From NCBI GenBank assembly GCA_964351745.1, contig CAYGPI010000096.1, positions 1-9,311 on the forward strand: a stretch of DNA of 9,311 nucleotides, given 5' to 3'. The notes beneath the pieces were generated by a model that ran no database searches, was not told where the DNA came from, and saw nothing but the letters and a program-made list of their open reading frames with translations. Below, one piece after another: positions 1-7,236 of the stretch (positions within the stretch are counted from its first letter, which is position 1; every line of letters starts with the position of its first letter). The translations under genes were made by a program, and so were the position numbers. This stretch comes from CAYNJF01 sp964351745. GTDB taxonomy: Bacteria; Pseudomonadota; Gammaproteobacteria; Berkiellales; Berkiellaceae.

Positions 1-331
1 CCTTATGAGCTGAGCTAACTTGTGTAAGGCCTTGATGCTCTAACGCTTTTTGGGTTGTCTCACCAATCGCAAAAAGAGAGATGCCCTTTTTAATTTTTAA
101 TGGCTCAATAAGCCACGAAGGTGTGCAACTTGCGCTGTTAGGACTTGTCCAAATAATGACATCTATCTGATCTAAATTAACTTCGCTTTGTGAGAGGTAA
201 AGATTTTGGATTCCAACCGTTGGAAGAGCAATCGGCAAAAACCCTTGCGCGCTTAACTTATTGATAAGAGGTTGAGCTTGATTCTTGGGTCTCGTGACCA
301 AAACTGCCAAAGATTTATCATTGGCAAGCAT
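1..331 (-). CDS. hemD: Uroporphyrinogen-III synthase, N-terminal part (cut by window edge)
   Basis: HemD closes and rearranges hydroxymethylbilane into uroporphyrinogen III, the branch point to haem, sirohaem and cobalamin, in the cytoplasm. About 110 codons are visible, starting MLANDKSLAVLVTRPKNQAQ; the LVTRP strand followed by a polar helix and LPTVGI is the usual HemD opening, and IIWTSPNSA and FAIGETT match the family's 'TS.N.' and 'VG..T' blocks. The start at 331 is fixed by a good ribosome site (AGGAG, 7 bases upstream) lying inside the end of hemC, so the two genes overlap by 14 bases and are probably translationally coupled. The remainder of the gene lies beyond the left edge. An ATG at 321 also overlaps the hemC stop but is out of the HemD frame. 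Confidence 0.9.
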   Translation of the reverse strand, partial: MLANDKSLAVLVTRPKNQAQPLINKLSAQGFLPIALPTVGIQNLYLSQSEVNLDQIDVIIWTSPNSASCTPSWLIEPLKIKKGISLFAIGETTQKALEHQGLTQVSSAHK

Positions 332-1235
332 CTAAAATCTCCTGTGCGCCTTGCGCAAGCAGATCATGAGCTAATTTTTGACCTAGTGCTACAGCGTCTT
401 TTCGATAGCCAGCTCCATTCGTTGATAACACTTTACTTCCATCTGGCCATCCAATTTTAGCCTCAAAACTAAGATTGTCTCCTTGGATAGTTGCAAAGCC
501 TGCTAAAGGCACAGAGCAACTTCCTTTTAAGGTAGCATTCATCGCTCGCTCACACAGGACGCAAGCTTGGGTGTCTGCATGGTTCAACTGCAAAACTATA
601 TCTTTTAAAAAATTATCCTGCGAGCGAGCCTCAATACCAATCGCCCCCTGTCCTACAGCTGGTAAACAGTCTGTTGGCTCAAAATATTCGACGATCATAT
701 CCCCAAGATCTAATCGCTTCATACCAGCAGCAGCTAAAACAATGGCATCAAACTCACCTCGACGGCATTTATCAAGCCTGGTTAAAACATTACCCCGTAT
801 AGGTTTGTATTTTAAATCTGGTCTCAATTGCATCAACTGCATTTGGCGTCTTAAACTTGAAGTGCCTACCACTGAGCCTGCTGGCAAATCTCTTAAACAA
901 AGATCTAAGTTGCTAAACAAAACATCTCTTGGATCTTCTCGCTCACCTATCGCTAAAATTTCTAAGCCCTGAGCACACTCAAAAGGGACATCCTTCATTG
1001 AATGAACCGCAAAATCAGCCCGTTTATCTAACAAAGCTTGCTCTAACTCTTTAATAAACAAACCCTTGCCGCCAATTTTAGCTAATGATTTATCTAAAAT
1101 CTTGTCGCCCTGAGTTTTAATCCCAACAACTTCTATCTCTAAAGTTGGATCAAGTGTTTTTAGTTGAGTTGATATCATCTGAGTCTGGATAAGGGCAAGC
1201 TTACTCACGCGAGACGCGAGGCGAATAACAGACAT
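318..1235 (-). CDS. hemC: Hydroxymethylbilane synthase (porphobilinogen deaminase)
   Basis: Cytoplasmic enzyme that joins four porphobilinogen units into hydroxymethylbilane, the step before HemD. The 305-residue length is normal. Visible family marks: the start IRLASRVSKLAL, HSMKD at 78-82 with the catalytic Asp82, GTSSLRR at 124-130, RGNVLTRL at 147-154, and GSCSVPLAGFA at 238-248, where Cys240 should carry the dipyrromethane cofactor. It follows algR after a 77-base gap and overlaps hemD, the same algZ-algR-hemC-hemD order as in Pseudomonas. The gap holds a possible promoter of its own, and the ribosome site AAGGGG (9 bases before the ATG) can pair with an upstream CCCTT, so initiation may be structure dependent. 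Identity is very secure. Confidence 0.97.
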   Translation of the reverse strand: MSVIRLASRVSKLALIQTQMISTQLKTLDPTLEIEVVGIKTQGDKILDKSLAKIGGKGLFIKELEQALLDKRADFAVHSMKDVPFECAQGLEILAIGEREDPRDVLFSNLDLCLRDLPAGSVVGTSSLRRQMQLMQLRPDLKYKPIRGNVLTRLDKCRRGEFDAIVLAAAGMKRLDLGDMIVEYFEPTDCLPAVGQGAIGIEARSQDNFLKDIVLQLNHADTQACVLCERAMNATLKGSCSVPLAGFATIQGDNLSFEAKIGWPDGSKVLSTNGAGYRKDAVALGQKLAHDLLAQGAQEILDACQ

Positions 1236-1245
1236 TTGGAAAGAC

Positions 1246-1306
1246 CCCTTACTTCTTCAAAGGGCTTATTGTATAAAATTATAAGTGGCAGCGATAGAAA
1301 GTTATA
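1246..1306 (-). promoter_or_regulatory. Possible hemC promoter and leader hairpin
   Basis: On the minus strand a perfect TATAAT (plus positions 1278-1283) lies about 45 bases before the hemC ATG; the hexamer 17 bases upstream (TATAAC, 1301-1306) is a poor -35. Downstream of it a stem CCCTT (1260-1264) / AAGGG (1246-1250), loop of 9 bases, covers most of the hemC ribosome site. This would let hemCD be transcribed apart from algZR. The region is AT-rich, so the -10 match alone is weak proof. Confidence 0.4.
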
Positions 1307-1312
1307 AAACTA

Positions 1313-2047
1313 TCAACCGCTCATAATTTTACGAACAGAAGGTAGGTGACGTCGGCTAACCGGTAGCAGCTCACTGATCCCACGCAATCGTATGCAAGGT
1401 TGACTCTCATCATTTTTTTCTAATGCCTGCAAAGCCGAGTGGCGCACTAAACAGTTTCGATGGATCCGAATAAAGTCACCCTCAAATTCTGACTCTAACT
1501 CTTTTAAGGGATCCTCAATAAGGACCTCACCACCAGGATGGCGTACCGTGACATATTTATGCTCTGCACGAAAATACAAAACATCTTCAATAGGCACTAG
1601 CTCAATCCCTTGACGTGTTCTTGAGCTAATATGAGTTCTTTGCTTAGGCTTACCCTCATCGGTTTTATTCAAAGCTAACCATTGTGGCTTATTCGGCTTA
1701 ACTGCTTTACTCAAAGCCGACTCTAAGCGCTCGAGCCTCACAGGTTTAAGTAGATAATCAACAGCATTGACCTTAAAAGCTTCTAAAGCATACTCATCGT
1801 AAGCGGTTGTAAAAATAATGGCAGGTGGATCGTCTACATCCACTAAATGTCTCGCAACTTCTAAGCCATCCATACCAGGCATACGGATATCTAGCAGCAC
1901 AATTTCAGGCTTTAATTCATCAATTTTCTGCAGTGCATCTTTACCATTAGTGGCTTCACCAATGACTTCATGATCATCTAAATCATCAAAGAAACGCTTC
2001 ATGCGCTGCCTGGCTAAATCTTCATCGTCAACTATTAATACCCGCAT
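1313..2047 (-). CDS. algR: LytTR-family response regulator, AlgR type
   Basis: DNA-binding response regulator of 244 residues, partner of the kinase encoded just upstream. Receiver domain at about 1-118: acidic pair Asp7/Asp8, phosphoacceptor Asp53 in VLLDIRMPGMDG, Thr80/Thr81, and Lys101 in YLLKPV. LytTR DNA-binding domain at about 140-242: GIELVPIEDVLYFRAEHKYV, then FIRIHRNCLV and LPVSRRHLPSVR, the typical LytTR tail. In Pseudomonas AlgR controls alginate, type IV pili and other surface traits; whether the targets are the same here cannot be read from this window. The start is backed by AAGGG 8 bases upstream, 28 bases after the algZ stop, so the pair forms an operon. A general LytR/AgrA-type regulator is the only alternative, and the hemCD context favours AlgR. 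Confidence 0.93.
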   Translation of the reverse strand: MRVLIVDDEDLARQRMKRFFDDLDDHEVIGEATNGKDALQKIDELKPEIVLLDIRMPGMDGLEVARHLVDVDDPPAIIFTTAYDEYALEAFKVNAVDYLLKPVRLERLESALSKAVKPNKPQWLALNKTDEGKPKQRTHISSRTRQGIELVPIEDVLYFRAEHKYVTVRHPGGEVLIEDPLKELESEFEGDFIRIHRNCLVRHSALQALEKNDESQPCIRLRGISELLPVSRRHLPSVRKIMSG

Positions 2048-2075
2048 ATCTTTGCCCTTAGCTACTCACTATTTT

Positions 2076-3146
2076 CTAATTAACTTCGCTTGCTTTAATG
2101 TATGGGAATCTCAAAATAGCTTTATACTCACCATCTTGAGCTTGCGTGATTAATTTCGCATGGCTCCCAAATAATAAGTTTAGTCTATGTCTTATGTTTC
2201 CAAGAGCAATCCCGTGACCTTTTGATCTTGGAATAACTTTAGTAATGGGATTAATCACAGCTATTTCAACAATATTGCCTTGCAAAGAGCCATGCACTTT
2301 AATCTCTCCCCCTTCAGGCAGCGGTTGGATCCCATGATAAATAGCATTCTCAATGAGAGGTTGTAGCGTAAGCATAGGGATGGCAACATCACTAGGCACA
2401 TCATCTAGGCGCCAATCAACCTTTAGCCTATTTCCTAGCCTCAAGCCTTCTATGCGCAGATAATGACGGCATAAAATCCATTCTTCAGACATAGGCACCA
2501 TCGAGCTTGTTTCACGCAACGTTGCTCTAAATAATTCTGATAAATCTTCGACCGCTTGCTCCGCTAAAGCAGGATTGATACTGATCAAACTTGCAATAAT
2601 ATTCATGCTATTAAACAAAAAATGAGGTCTTATTCTTGATTGCAGTGCTTGAACCCGCGCTTGACTCTCTAGCTCAATTCTTTTTTTCCATTGCTGTTGC
2701 ATATAGAAGTAACGCAGCGCTACTAAAGATATAATCGCGCTAATCGTCATACATCTAATCATGAACGAGCCAACAGTCTCTGGACTGTCGCCCCAATGAT
2801 AGTCAAAGGTCATGATAAAATATTCAGCGCCATAAGAAATACCAGCGGTGACACCAATAATAATAAGATAGGCTGTGAATGCAGACCAAATCAAAGGCAT
2901 TCTGGCCAAAATAGGCTTGCTTAAACACAAAATAGCGGCGCTGCCCAGTGAGATCCACTGCACAAAGATCGAAAGTAACCCTAGCTCATCCCAAGACTCA
3001 TAGATTTGATCTCCTGTTGCTAAGATCAAAACAATCGCTAAGAGCTCAGCTCCAATAGTAAGAATAAAAAGCGATTTTACCCCACAAAAATTAGGTAAAA
3101 AGAATTCTGGCTCTTTTTTGTCTTGTTGACTCAACAATATCCCCAC
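2076..3146 (-). CDS. algZ: Sensor histidine kinase, AlgZ/FimS type (LytS-like)
   Basis: Inner-membrane histidine kinase of 356 residues, partner of AlgR. The N-terminal half carries about four membrane segments (roughly 24-44, 57-77, 88-108 and 129-147) with no large periplasmic domain, as in AlgZ. A short linker leads to the His_kinase domain, with RIRPHFLFNSMN at 171-182 (candidate phosphorylated His175). The ATP-binding part shows PLIENAIYHG at 263-272 (Asn267) and the glycine box GHGIALGNIRHRL at 310-322. The start is uncertain: GTG at 3146 has no spaced ribosome site because AGG directly abuts it, whereas two in-frame TTG codons (3137 and 3134) sit 3 and 6 bases behind GGTGGGG. The PEFFLPNFC segment at 13-21 is conserved in AlgZ proteins and is kept by all choices. 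Confidence 0.92.
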   Translation of the reverse strand: MGILLSQQDKKEPEFFLPNFCGVKSLFILTIGAELLAIVLILATGDQIYESWDELGLLSIFVQWISLGSAAILCLSKPILARMPLIWSAFTAYLIIIGVTAGISYGAEYFIMTFDYHWGDSPETVGSFMIRCMTISAIISLVALRYFYMQQQWKKRIELESQARVQALQSRIRPHFLFNSMNIIASLISINPALAEQAVEDLSELFRATLRETSSMVPMSEEWILCRHYLRIEGLRLGNRLKVDWRLDDVPSDVAIPMLTLQPLIENAIYHGIQPLPEGGEIKVHGSLQGNIVEIAVINPITKVIPRSKGHGIALGNIRHRLNLLFGSHAKLITQAQDGEYKAILRFPYIKASEVN

Positions 3147-3298
3147 CTACACTAAGCTATCCTGTTATTATTATCATGCCATAAGCCCACGAAATTCTGA
3201 GCTATTTTGGCGAAAACAGATCTATAACAAATCTACTTGCTATTAAGTTTAGTTGCTGCACACAAATTTTGAGGTTTAAGGAATGATTTTATTCAACC

Positions 3299-3328
3299 AA
3301 AAGAGCTGGCATCCCAGACAGCTCCTTT
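3299..3328 (-). terminator. Probable intrinsic terminator after the hydrolase gene
   Basis: Read on the minus strand, GGAGCTG (3325-3319), a 10-base loop, and CAGCTC (3308-3303) followed by TTTT. The core stem is 6 bp and flanking AAA/TTT can extend it past a bulged G. It lies 45-75 bases past the stop of the minus-strand hydrolase gene and before the algZ upstream region, where a terminator is expected. The U-run is short, so strength is uncertain. Confidence 0.55.
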
Positions 3329-3372
3329 AGCCTTTCGGTGAAAGTTAGAGACAACCTTATGATCAATCTCAG

Positions 3373-4038
3373 TTAACCATTTTTTTGAAGCCAAGCGCCT
3401 AATTGAACCATTTCAGGCATGCAAATTTGATGCTCCATAGGATACTCATCAAACTCTGGATGCCAACCTAACTGCGTTAAATGTGACACCGATCTCATCG
3501 CAAACTGAAAATTCACCATTGGATCTTCTGTGCCGTGGGCTACGTAGACTGGCAATGCCCTGTTAGCTTGTGAAGCCTCTTCTTCTAGAGATTGATGTAA
3601 GCAGATATACCCTGACAAGATCGCGCACCCAGCTAAAGGTTTTGGATATCTAAAGGCACAATGGGCGGCCATGGCACCTCCTTGAGAAAATCCCACCAAA
3701 AAGACGTTATCGCTCCCAACTAAAGATGACTCATGATCGATCCAGCGATTAATCGATTTTTGAGAAGCCTCAACACCTGCTTTGTCCTCATTAGAGCGAT
3801 CTGTCAAACTTTCAATATCAAACCATGCAGGCATGACCATACCTTGATTGACCGTAACTGGCATAGATGGCGCATGTGGGAAAATAAACCTTGCGTCAAA
3901 GTCATCTTTCAATCGAAGCATCGGAGCAACATCTTCAAAATCGTGACCATCCGCTCCTAGGCCATGTAACCAAATAATGGATCTCTTTGCTTTGTTTGCG
4001 GGCACTTTAACCACCGCATCTAATAATTTTTCAGACAT
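3373..4038 (-). CDS. Carboxylesterase / acyl-protein thioesterase-like alpha/beta hydrolase
   Basis: Cytoplasmic serine hydrolase of the carboxylesterase-2 (phospholipase/carboxylesterase) family, 221 residues, the usual length. Visible marks: IIWLHGLGADGHDF at 21-34 (oxyanion-hole strand), FIFPHAPSMPVTVNQGM at 51-67 and AWFDI at 71-75, both family signatures, the nucleophile elbow GFSQGG with Ser118, Asp172 in HGTEDPMV, and His203 in YPMEHQI. The catalytic triad is therefore complete. There is no signal peptide. Bacterial members cleave short-chain esters and the natural substrate is generally unknown, so I give no gene symbol. It stands alone: a probable terminator follows it, and upstream it diverges from the lptM-lysA group across 169 bases. 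The ribosome site is weak (GGTAAA next to the ATG). Confidence 0.9.
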   Translation of the reverse strand: MSEKLLDAVVKVPANKAKRSIIWLHGLGADGHDFEDVAPMLRLKDDFDARFIFPHAPSMPVTVNQGMVMPAWFDIESLTDRSNEDKAGVEASQKSINRWIDHESSLVGSDNVFLVGFSQGGAMAAHCAFRYPKPLAGCAILSGYICLHQSLEEEASQANRALPVYVAHGTEDPMVNFQFAMRSVSHLTQLGWHPEFDEYPMEHQICMPEMVQLGAWLQKNG

Positions 4039-4062
4039 TTTACCAACTTAAATTATTGTTAC

Positions 4063-4094
4063 GATTCAACCGAATCAAAGCTATGATGCTTTGA
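4063..4094. repeat. Two adjoining inverted repeats between divergent genes
   Basis: GATTC-AACC-GAATC (4063-4076) runs directly into TCAAAGC-TATGAT-GCTTTGA (4075-4094), a perfect 7-bp inverted repeat. They sit 25-56 bases before the minus-strand hydrolase start, so they could be an operator or a leader hairpin for that gene. No T-run follows on either strand, so neither looks like a terminator. Confidence 0.35.
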
Positions 4095-4170
4095 GCGAAA
4101 CACGCAGCATACCCTAAAATGAAAACTAACCAATCATGATACTGGGAAACGCTTCCTAAAAAAGATAGAA

Positions 4171-4206
4171 TTGACGCCTATTTCTTCTAAATCTAATAAG
4201 CAACCC
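4171..4206 (+). promoter_or_regulatory. Possible promoter for lptM-lysA
   Basis: TTGACG (4171-4176) is a 5/6 match to the -35 box. Two -10 candidates follow: TCTAAT (4192-4197, 5/6, short 15-base spacer) or TAATAA (4194-4199, 3/6, 17-base spacer). Either would start transcription within a few bases of the lptM ATG at 4208, giving a very short or absent leader. This agrees with the lack of a recognisable ribosome site there. Confidence 0.35.
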
Positions 4207-4207
4207 T

Positions 4208-4333
4208 ATGAATAAAATGATGATTCAATCTTTAGGATTTATTATCTTTGCAATCTGCCTCCACGGATGCGGTCAAAAAGGGCCCCTTTACACCCATGAT
4301 ACCGCCACAAGTAAAACTTTCTCTTTCCCTTAA
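4208..4333 (+). CDS. lptM: Small outer-membrane-type lipoprotein, LptM/YifL (LppL) family
   Basis: A 41-residue gene below the size limit of most gene callers. MNKMMIQSLGFIIFAICLHG forms a lipoprotein signal peptide (basic start, hydrophobic core) ending in the lipobox LHGC with Cys21, followed by CGQKGPLY, the hallmark of the LptM/YifL and Pseudomonas LppL lipoproteins found just upstream of lysA or dapF. In E. coli LptM binds the LPS translocon LptD-LptE and helps its disulphide maturation. The tail after GPLY is short and polar, as usual. It is 46 bases before lysA on the same strand, the conserved family location. The ribosome site is weak; a promoter candidate lies immediately upstream. 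Identity rests on the lipobox motif and on position. Confidence 0.85.
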   Translation: MNKMMIQSLGFIIFAICLHGCGQKGPLYTHDTATSKTFSFP

Positions 4334-4379
4334 TCTAAATCTTTCGCCTGCGTTTTATTAACTTATTGGGATACAAAAT

Positions 4380-5678
4380 ATGGACCATTTTGAATATAAA
4401 GATAAGCGTCTCTTCGCAGAAAACGTAGCCTGTGATCTTCTAAGCCAGCAATATGGAACGCCTTGCTTTGTATATTCAACAGCTACTATCAAGCACCACT
4501 TTGAAGTCTTTACAAAAGCTTTTCTAGAGCGCTCTCATCTCATATGCTACGCTGTCAAAGCGAATTCGAATTTATCTATTCTAAACCTCTTAGCGACAAT
4601 GGGATCCGGTTTTGATATTGTGTCGATCGGTGAGCTTCAAAGAGTCCTTGCCGCCGGAGGCGACCCAAGAAAAACCGTCTTTTCTGGTGTTGGCAAACAA
4701 GATCATGAAATAGCTTTTGCCTTAGAAAATAACATTTATTGTTTTAACATCGAGTCTGAAGATGAGCTTGGCAGGCTCAATCAAATAGCCATCGCACAAA
4801 ATAAAAAAGCACCTATTGCTATTAGAGTTAACCCTGACGTCGATCCCAAATCGCATCCCTATATCTCCACGGGATTAAAGAGTAATAAATTTGGCCTTTC
4901 ATGGGATAAGGCGTTACTTTTATATTTGGAAGCAAAATCTCTCTCTCATATAGACATCATGGGCATCACTTGTCACATTGGGTCACAAATTTTAGAAACC
5001 GCTCCATTCATCGAAGCTGCCAGCAAATTAAATGCCTTTTGCTTACAGCTTAAAGCGCATCACATAGAGATAAGCCATATCGACCTTGGCGGAGGCTTGG
5101 GGATCTCCTATGCCCAAGAAAAACCTCCCTCACCCAAAGATTGGATTAGTGCCATGCTGGGCCAAATATCAGATCCAAATCTTAAAGTGATTATCGAGCC
5201 GGGCCGCGCCATGATAGCCAATGCAGGCATACTCCTCACAAACATTATTTCTATCAAGCAAACAGATGAAAAGCAATTTGCCATCGTTGATGCTGGCATG
5301 AACGATCTCCTAAGGCCAGCTTTATACAATGCCTACCAAGAAATTATTCCTGCGACTTTGAATGATCAAAGAACTGAAAGCTATGACATTGTTGGCCCAA
5401 TCTGTGAAACAGGTGATTTTCTAGGCACAGCTCGAATGCTCCCAAAATTGGAGACTGGAGATATTTTATGTATACGTGGCGCTGGTGCTTATGGGTTTGT
5501 CATGAGCTCAAATTATAATAGCAGACCCAAAGCTGCTGAAGTGATGGTTCAAGACGACCAAAGTTTTTGTGTTAGACCACGAGAAACTGTCTTTGATCTT
5601 TACCAAAGCGAGCAGGCATCTTTAGTCGAAAGAGGTATTGATATAGAAAAGACAGGCAAAAGCAAGGTGACGAGATAA
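4380..5678 (+). CDS. lysA: Diaminopimelate decarboxylase
   Basis: PLP-dependent enzyme that decarboxylates meso-diaminopimelate to L-lysine, the last step of the DAP pathway; fold type III, dimeric, cytoplasmic. It has 432 residues, slightly longer than the usual 415-420, owing to a charged C-terminal tail (after about 420). Motifs: YAVKANSNL at 57-65 with PLP lysine Lys60, GSGFDIVSIGEL at 75-86, HIGSQI at 199-204, the phosphate-binding GGGLGISY at 237-244, EPGRAM at 273-278, CETGDFLG at 342-349 (Cys342/Glu343 complete the active site across the dimer), and GAGAYGFVMSS at 367-377. It lies between lptM and dapF, the standard lysine/peptidoglycan precursor cluster. Confidence 0.97.
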   Translation: MDHFEYKDKRLFAENVACDLLSQQYGTPCFVYSTATIKHHFEVFTKAFLERSHLICYAVKANSNLSILNLLATMGSGFDIVSIGELQRVLAAGGDPRKTVFSGVGKQDHEIAFALENNIYCFNIESEDELGRLNQIAIAQNKKAPIAIRVNPDVDPKSHPYISTGLKSNKFGLSWDKALLLYLEAKSLSHIDIMGITCHIGSQILETAPFIEAASKLNAFCLQLKAHHIEISHIDLGGGLGISYAQEKPPSPKDWISAMLGQISDPNLKVIIEPGRAMIANAGILLTNIISIKQTDEKQFAIVDAGMNDLLRPALYNAYQEIIPATLNDQRTESYDIVGPICETGDFLGTARMLPKLETGDILCIRGAGAYGFVMSSNYNSRPKAAEVMVQDDQSFCVRPRETVFDLYQSEQASLVERGIDIEKTGKSKVTR

Positions 5679-5695
5679 TAATAGGGCTATGTGCT

Positions 5696-5722
5696 GATTT
5701 GTGCATTTTACTGGATTTGTGC
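5696..5722. repeat. Short direct repeat between lysA and dapF
   Basis: GATTTGTGC occurs twice (5696-5704 and 5714-5722), 18 bases start to start, in the 98-base spacer ahead of dapF. It may be a tandem protein-binding site or chance; nothing else in the spacer supports a role. Confidence 0.3.
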
Positions 5723-5776
5723 CCCCTCCTAGCTATACACTTGAAAGTAAGATAGAAATTATTTTTGATAAACAAC

Positions 5777-6640
5777 ATGACTGTACAAGTACGTTTTACC
5801 AAGATGCATGGCTTGGGGAACGACTTTGTGGTGATAGATGCTATTACTCAATCCATAAAAGTCGACTCTAATTTAGCCAGAAAAATAGCACATCGATACT
5901 TTGGTATTGGCTGCGATCAAGTTTTACTTGTTGAGCCCCCACATCGACCCAATGAAGATTTTTATTACAAAATCTTTAACGCTGATGGATCCTTAGCTAA
6001 ACAATGTGGAAATGGTGCAAGGTGCGTTGGCCGCTTTGTCTACGAGCAGGGTCTAACAAACAAAAAGGAAATAACTTTTGGGATCCTTAATGGACAAATG
6101 AAAGTTTTTCTAGAGTCTGATAACCAAATAACAGCTATGCTTGGCAAGCCTAAATTTGAGCCAACCAAAATTCCTATCAAGGCACTTAAAGCCACTCAAA
6201 AGGGGCGATTCCTTCTAAAAATAGAAGGCAAACAAAGAGAAATAACGGCTCTTTCACTTGGAAACCCACATTGTATTATCACAGTACCATCAACAAAAGA
6301 AGCTCAAGTCGATAAAATAGGCAAGCAACTGCAAAATAGCTCTACTTTTCCTGAAGGCATCAATGTTGGGTTTGTGCAAATATTAGCTCGCAACCATATA
6401 AAGCTTAGAGTCTTCGAAAGAGGTGCTGGTGAAACGATGGCTTGTGGCTCAGGTGCCTGTGCAGCTGTTATCGCTGGCATCCTTCATCAGGATTTAGGTG
6501 ACAGTGTGAAGGTTGATATGCGGGGCGGGCATGTCTTTGTATCCTGGAAAGAGGGAGAAAGTGTCGCACTAACGGGCTCTTGTAAGCGTCTCTTTGATGG
6601 CATTTTTGAAACCCAAGATCAGCATGTCAAACACTTTTGA
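5777..6640 (+). CDS. dapF: Diaminopimelate epimerase
   Basis: Cofactor-independent epimerase that turns LL-DAP into meso-DAP, feeding LysA and peptidoglycan synthesis. Starting at the ATG at 5777 the protein has 287 residues and begins MTVQVRFTKMHGLGNDFVV, close to the usual DapF start; an in-frame TTG at 5765 would add four residues, and neither has a strong ribosome site. Both catalytic cysteines are present: Cys77 in KQCGNGARCVGRF and Cys223 in MACGSGACAAV. Other marks are GIGCDQVLLVE, FNADGS, LGNPHCI and ERGAGET. The C-terminus (QDQHVKHF) overlaps the next gene by 17 bases, pointing to coupled expression. Confidence 0.97.
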   Translation: MTVQVRFTKMHGLGNDFVVIDAITQSIKVDSNLARKIAHRYFGIGCDQVLLVEPPHRPNEDFYYKIFNADGSLAKQCGNGARCVGRFVYEQGLTNKKEITFGILNGQMKVFLESDNQITAMLGKPKFEPTKIPIKALKATQKGRFLLKIEGKQREITALSLGNPHCIITVPSTKEAQVDKIGKQLQNSSTFPEGINVGFVQILARNHIKLRVFERGAGETMACGSGACAAVIAGILHQDLGDSVKVDMRGGHVFVSWKEGESVALTGSCKRLFDGIFETQDQHVKHF

Positions 6641-7172
6641 CTTTACAGAGCGTCGGATAAAAAAAATCCTTGCCGATAAAGATAATATACAATCAGCTTT
6701 AAGCCAGCTTCTACAAGACATGAGAAGTGCCCAACAATCCCATAGCCTCATTGAGTCTTTTAGCTTAAAGTGTTTTGGTATTCAAGATAAAGATGAGCTG
6801 TTTGTCGTGCTTGATGATTTTTTTATGAGTGAAATCCAAGTTGAGTGGCACTTACATTACCCGGTGGGGCGCCTGCATCATCAATTATCTCACAAAGTAA
6901 GTTCTTATTCTGAGGCTATGGCAAGAAAGTATATTAGCCACGCAGTTATTGAAGGCCAGCGGGATTATACTGAATTATCAGAAAAAGCAGTTAAATGGCT
7001 TTTTAGTAAAGAAGCCCAATTTTCTAGAATTAAAATCATCCCGCTTGGATCCAATCTGAATTGTGGCTTCATGGCTCTAGCCCAAACCGAGTCATCGATA
7101 GCACTAAACGCATCAGCTTATGCTTTCATAGGTAAAGCTTGTCAGTGCTTATTTAGCAGATCATTAGCATAA
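6624..7172 (+). CDS. DUF484 family protein, N-terminally shortened
   Basis: Uncharacterised protein of 182 residues. From residue 5 (FTERRIKKILADKDNIQSAL) it can be laid without gaps, by memory, on the Pseudomonas DUF484 protein from its LVERQ block onwards, with matching KDELFVVLDDFF and a GAF-like end (IIPLGSNLNCGFMALA). The family's first 45 or so residues (the HP-FF-PELL and PH..GK.ISL block) are missing, and no in-frame coding stretch upstream could supply them because it would lie inside dapF. DUF484 proteins normally sit between dapF and xerC; dapF is in place (17-base overlap) but xerC is absent. An ATG at 6594 would add ten residues that fit nothing in the family. Function is unknown; residues 9-45 look helical and possibly coiled. 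Confidence 0.72.
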   Translation: MSNTFDFTERRIKKILADKDNIQSALSQLLQDMRSAQQSHSLIESFSLKCFGIQDKDELFVVLDDFFMSEIQVEWHLHYPVGRLHHQLSHKVSSYSEAMARKYISHAVIEGQRDYTELSEKAVKWLFSKEAQFSRIKIIPLGSNLNCGFMALAQTESSIALNASAYAFIGKACQCLFSRSLA

Positions 7173-7236
7173 GATATTTTAAATACCTCTACCAGCATGA
7201 TATTATTTTAAAATACTGACTTAATATCCATGAATT

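Noticed and set aside
319..321. ATGA overlap at the hemC stop as a hemD start
   Set aside because: That ATG is not in the HemD reading frame; the in-frame start at 331 has an AGGAG site and gives the conserved N-terminus.
475..972. Plus-strand open frame of 165 codons opposite hemC, and similar frames opposite the hydrolase, lysA, dapF, dsbB and fdxA genes
   Set aside because: They lie antisense or out of frame to genes of certain identity, have no family resemblance and no ribosome sites.
3283..3330. A 15-codon plus-strand frame with GAGG 8 bases before its ATG, upstream of algZ on the other strand
   Set aside because: It faces away from algZ, has no promoter evidence, encodes nothing recognisable, and its second half is the terminator-like inverted repeat of the hydrolase transcript.
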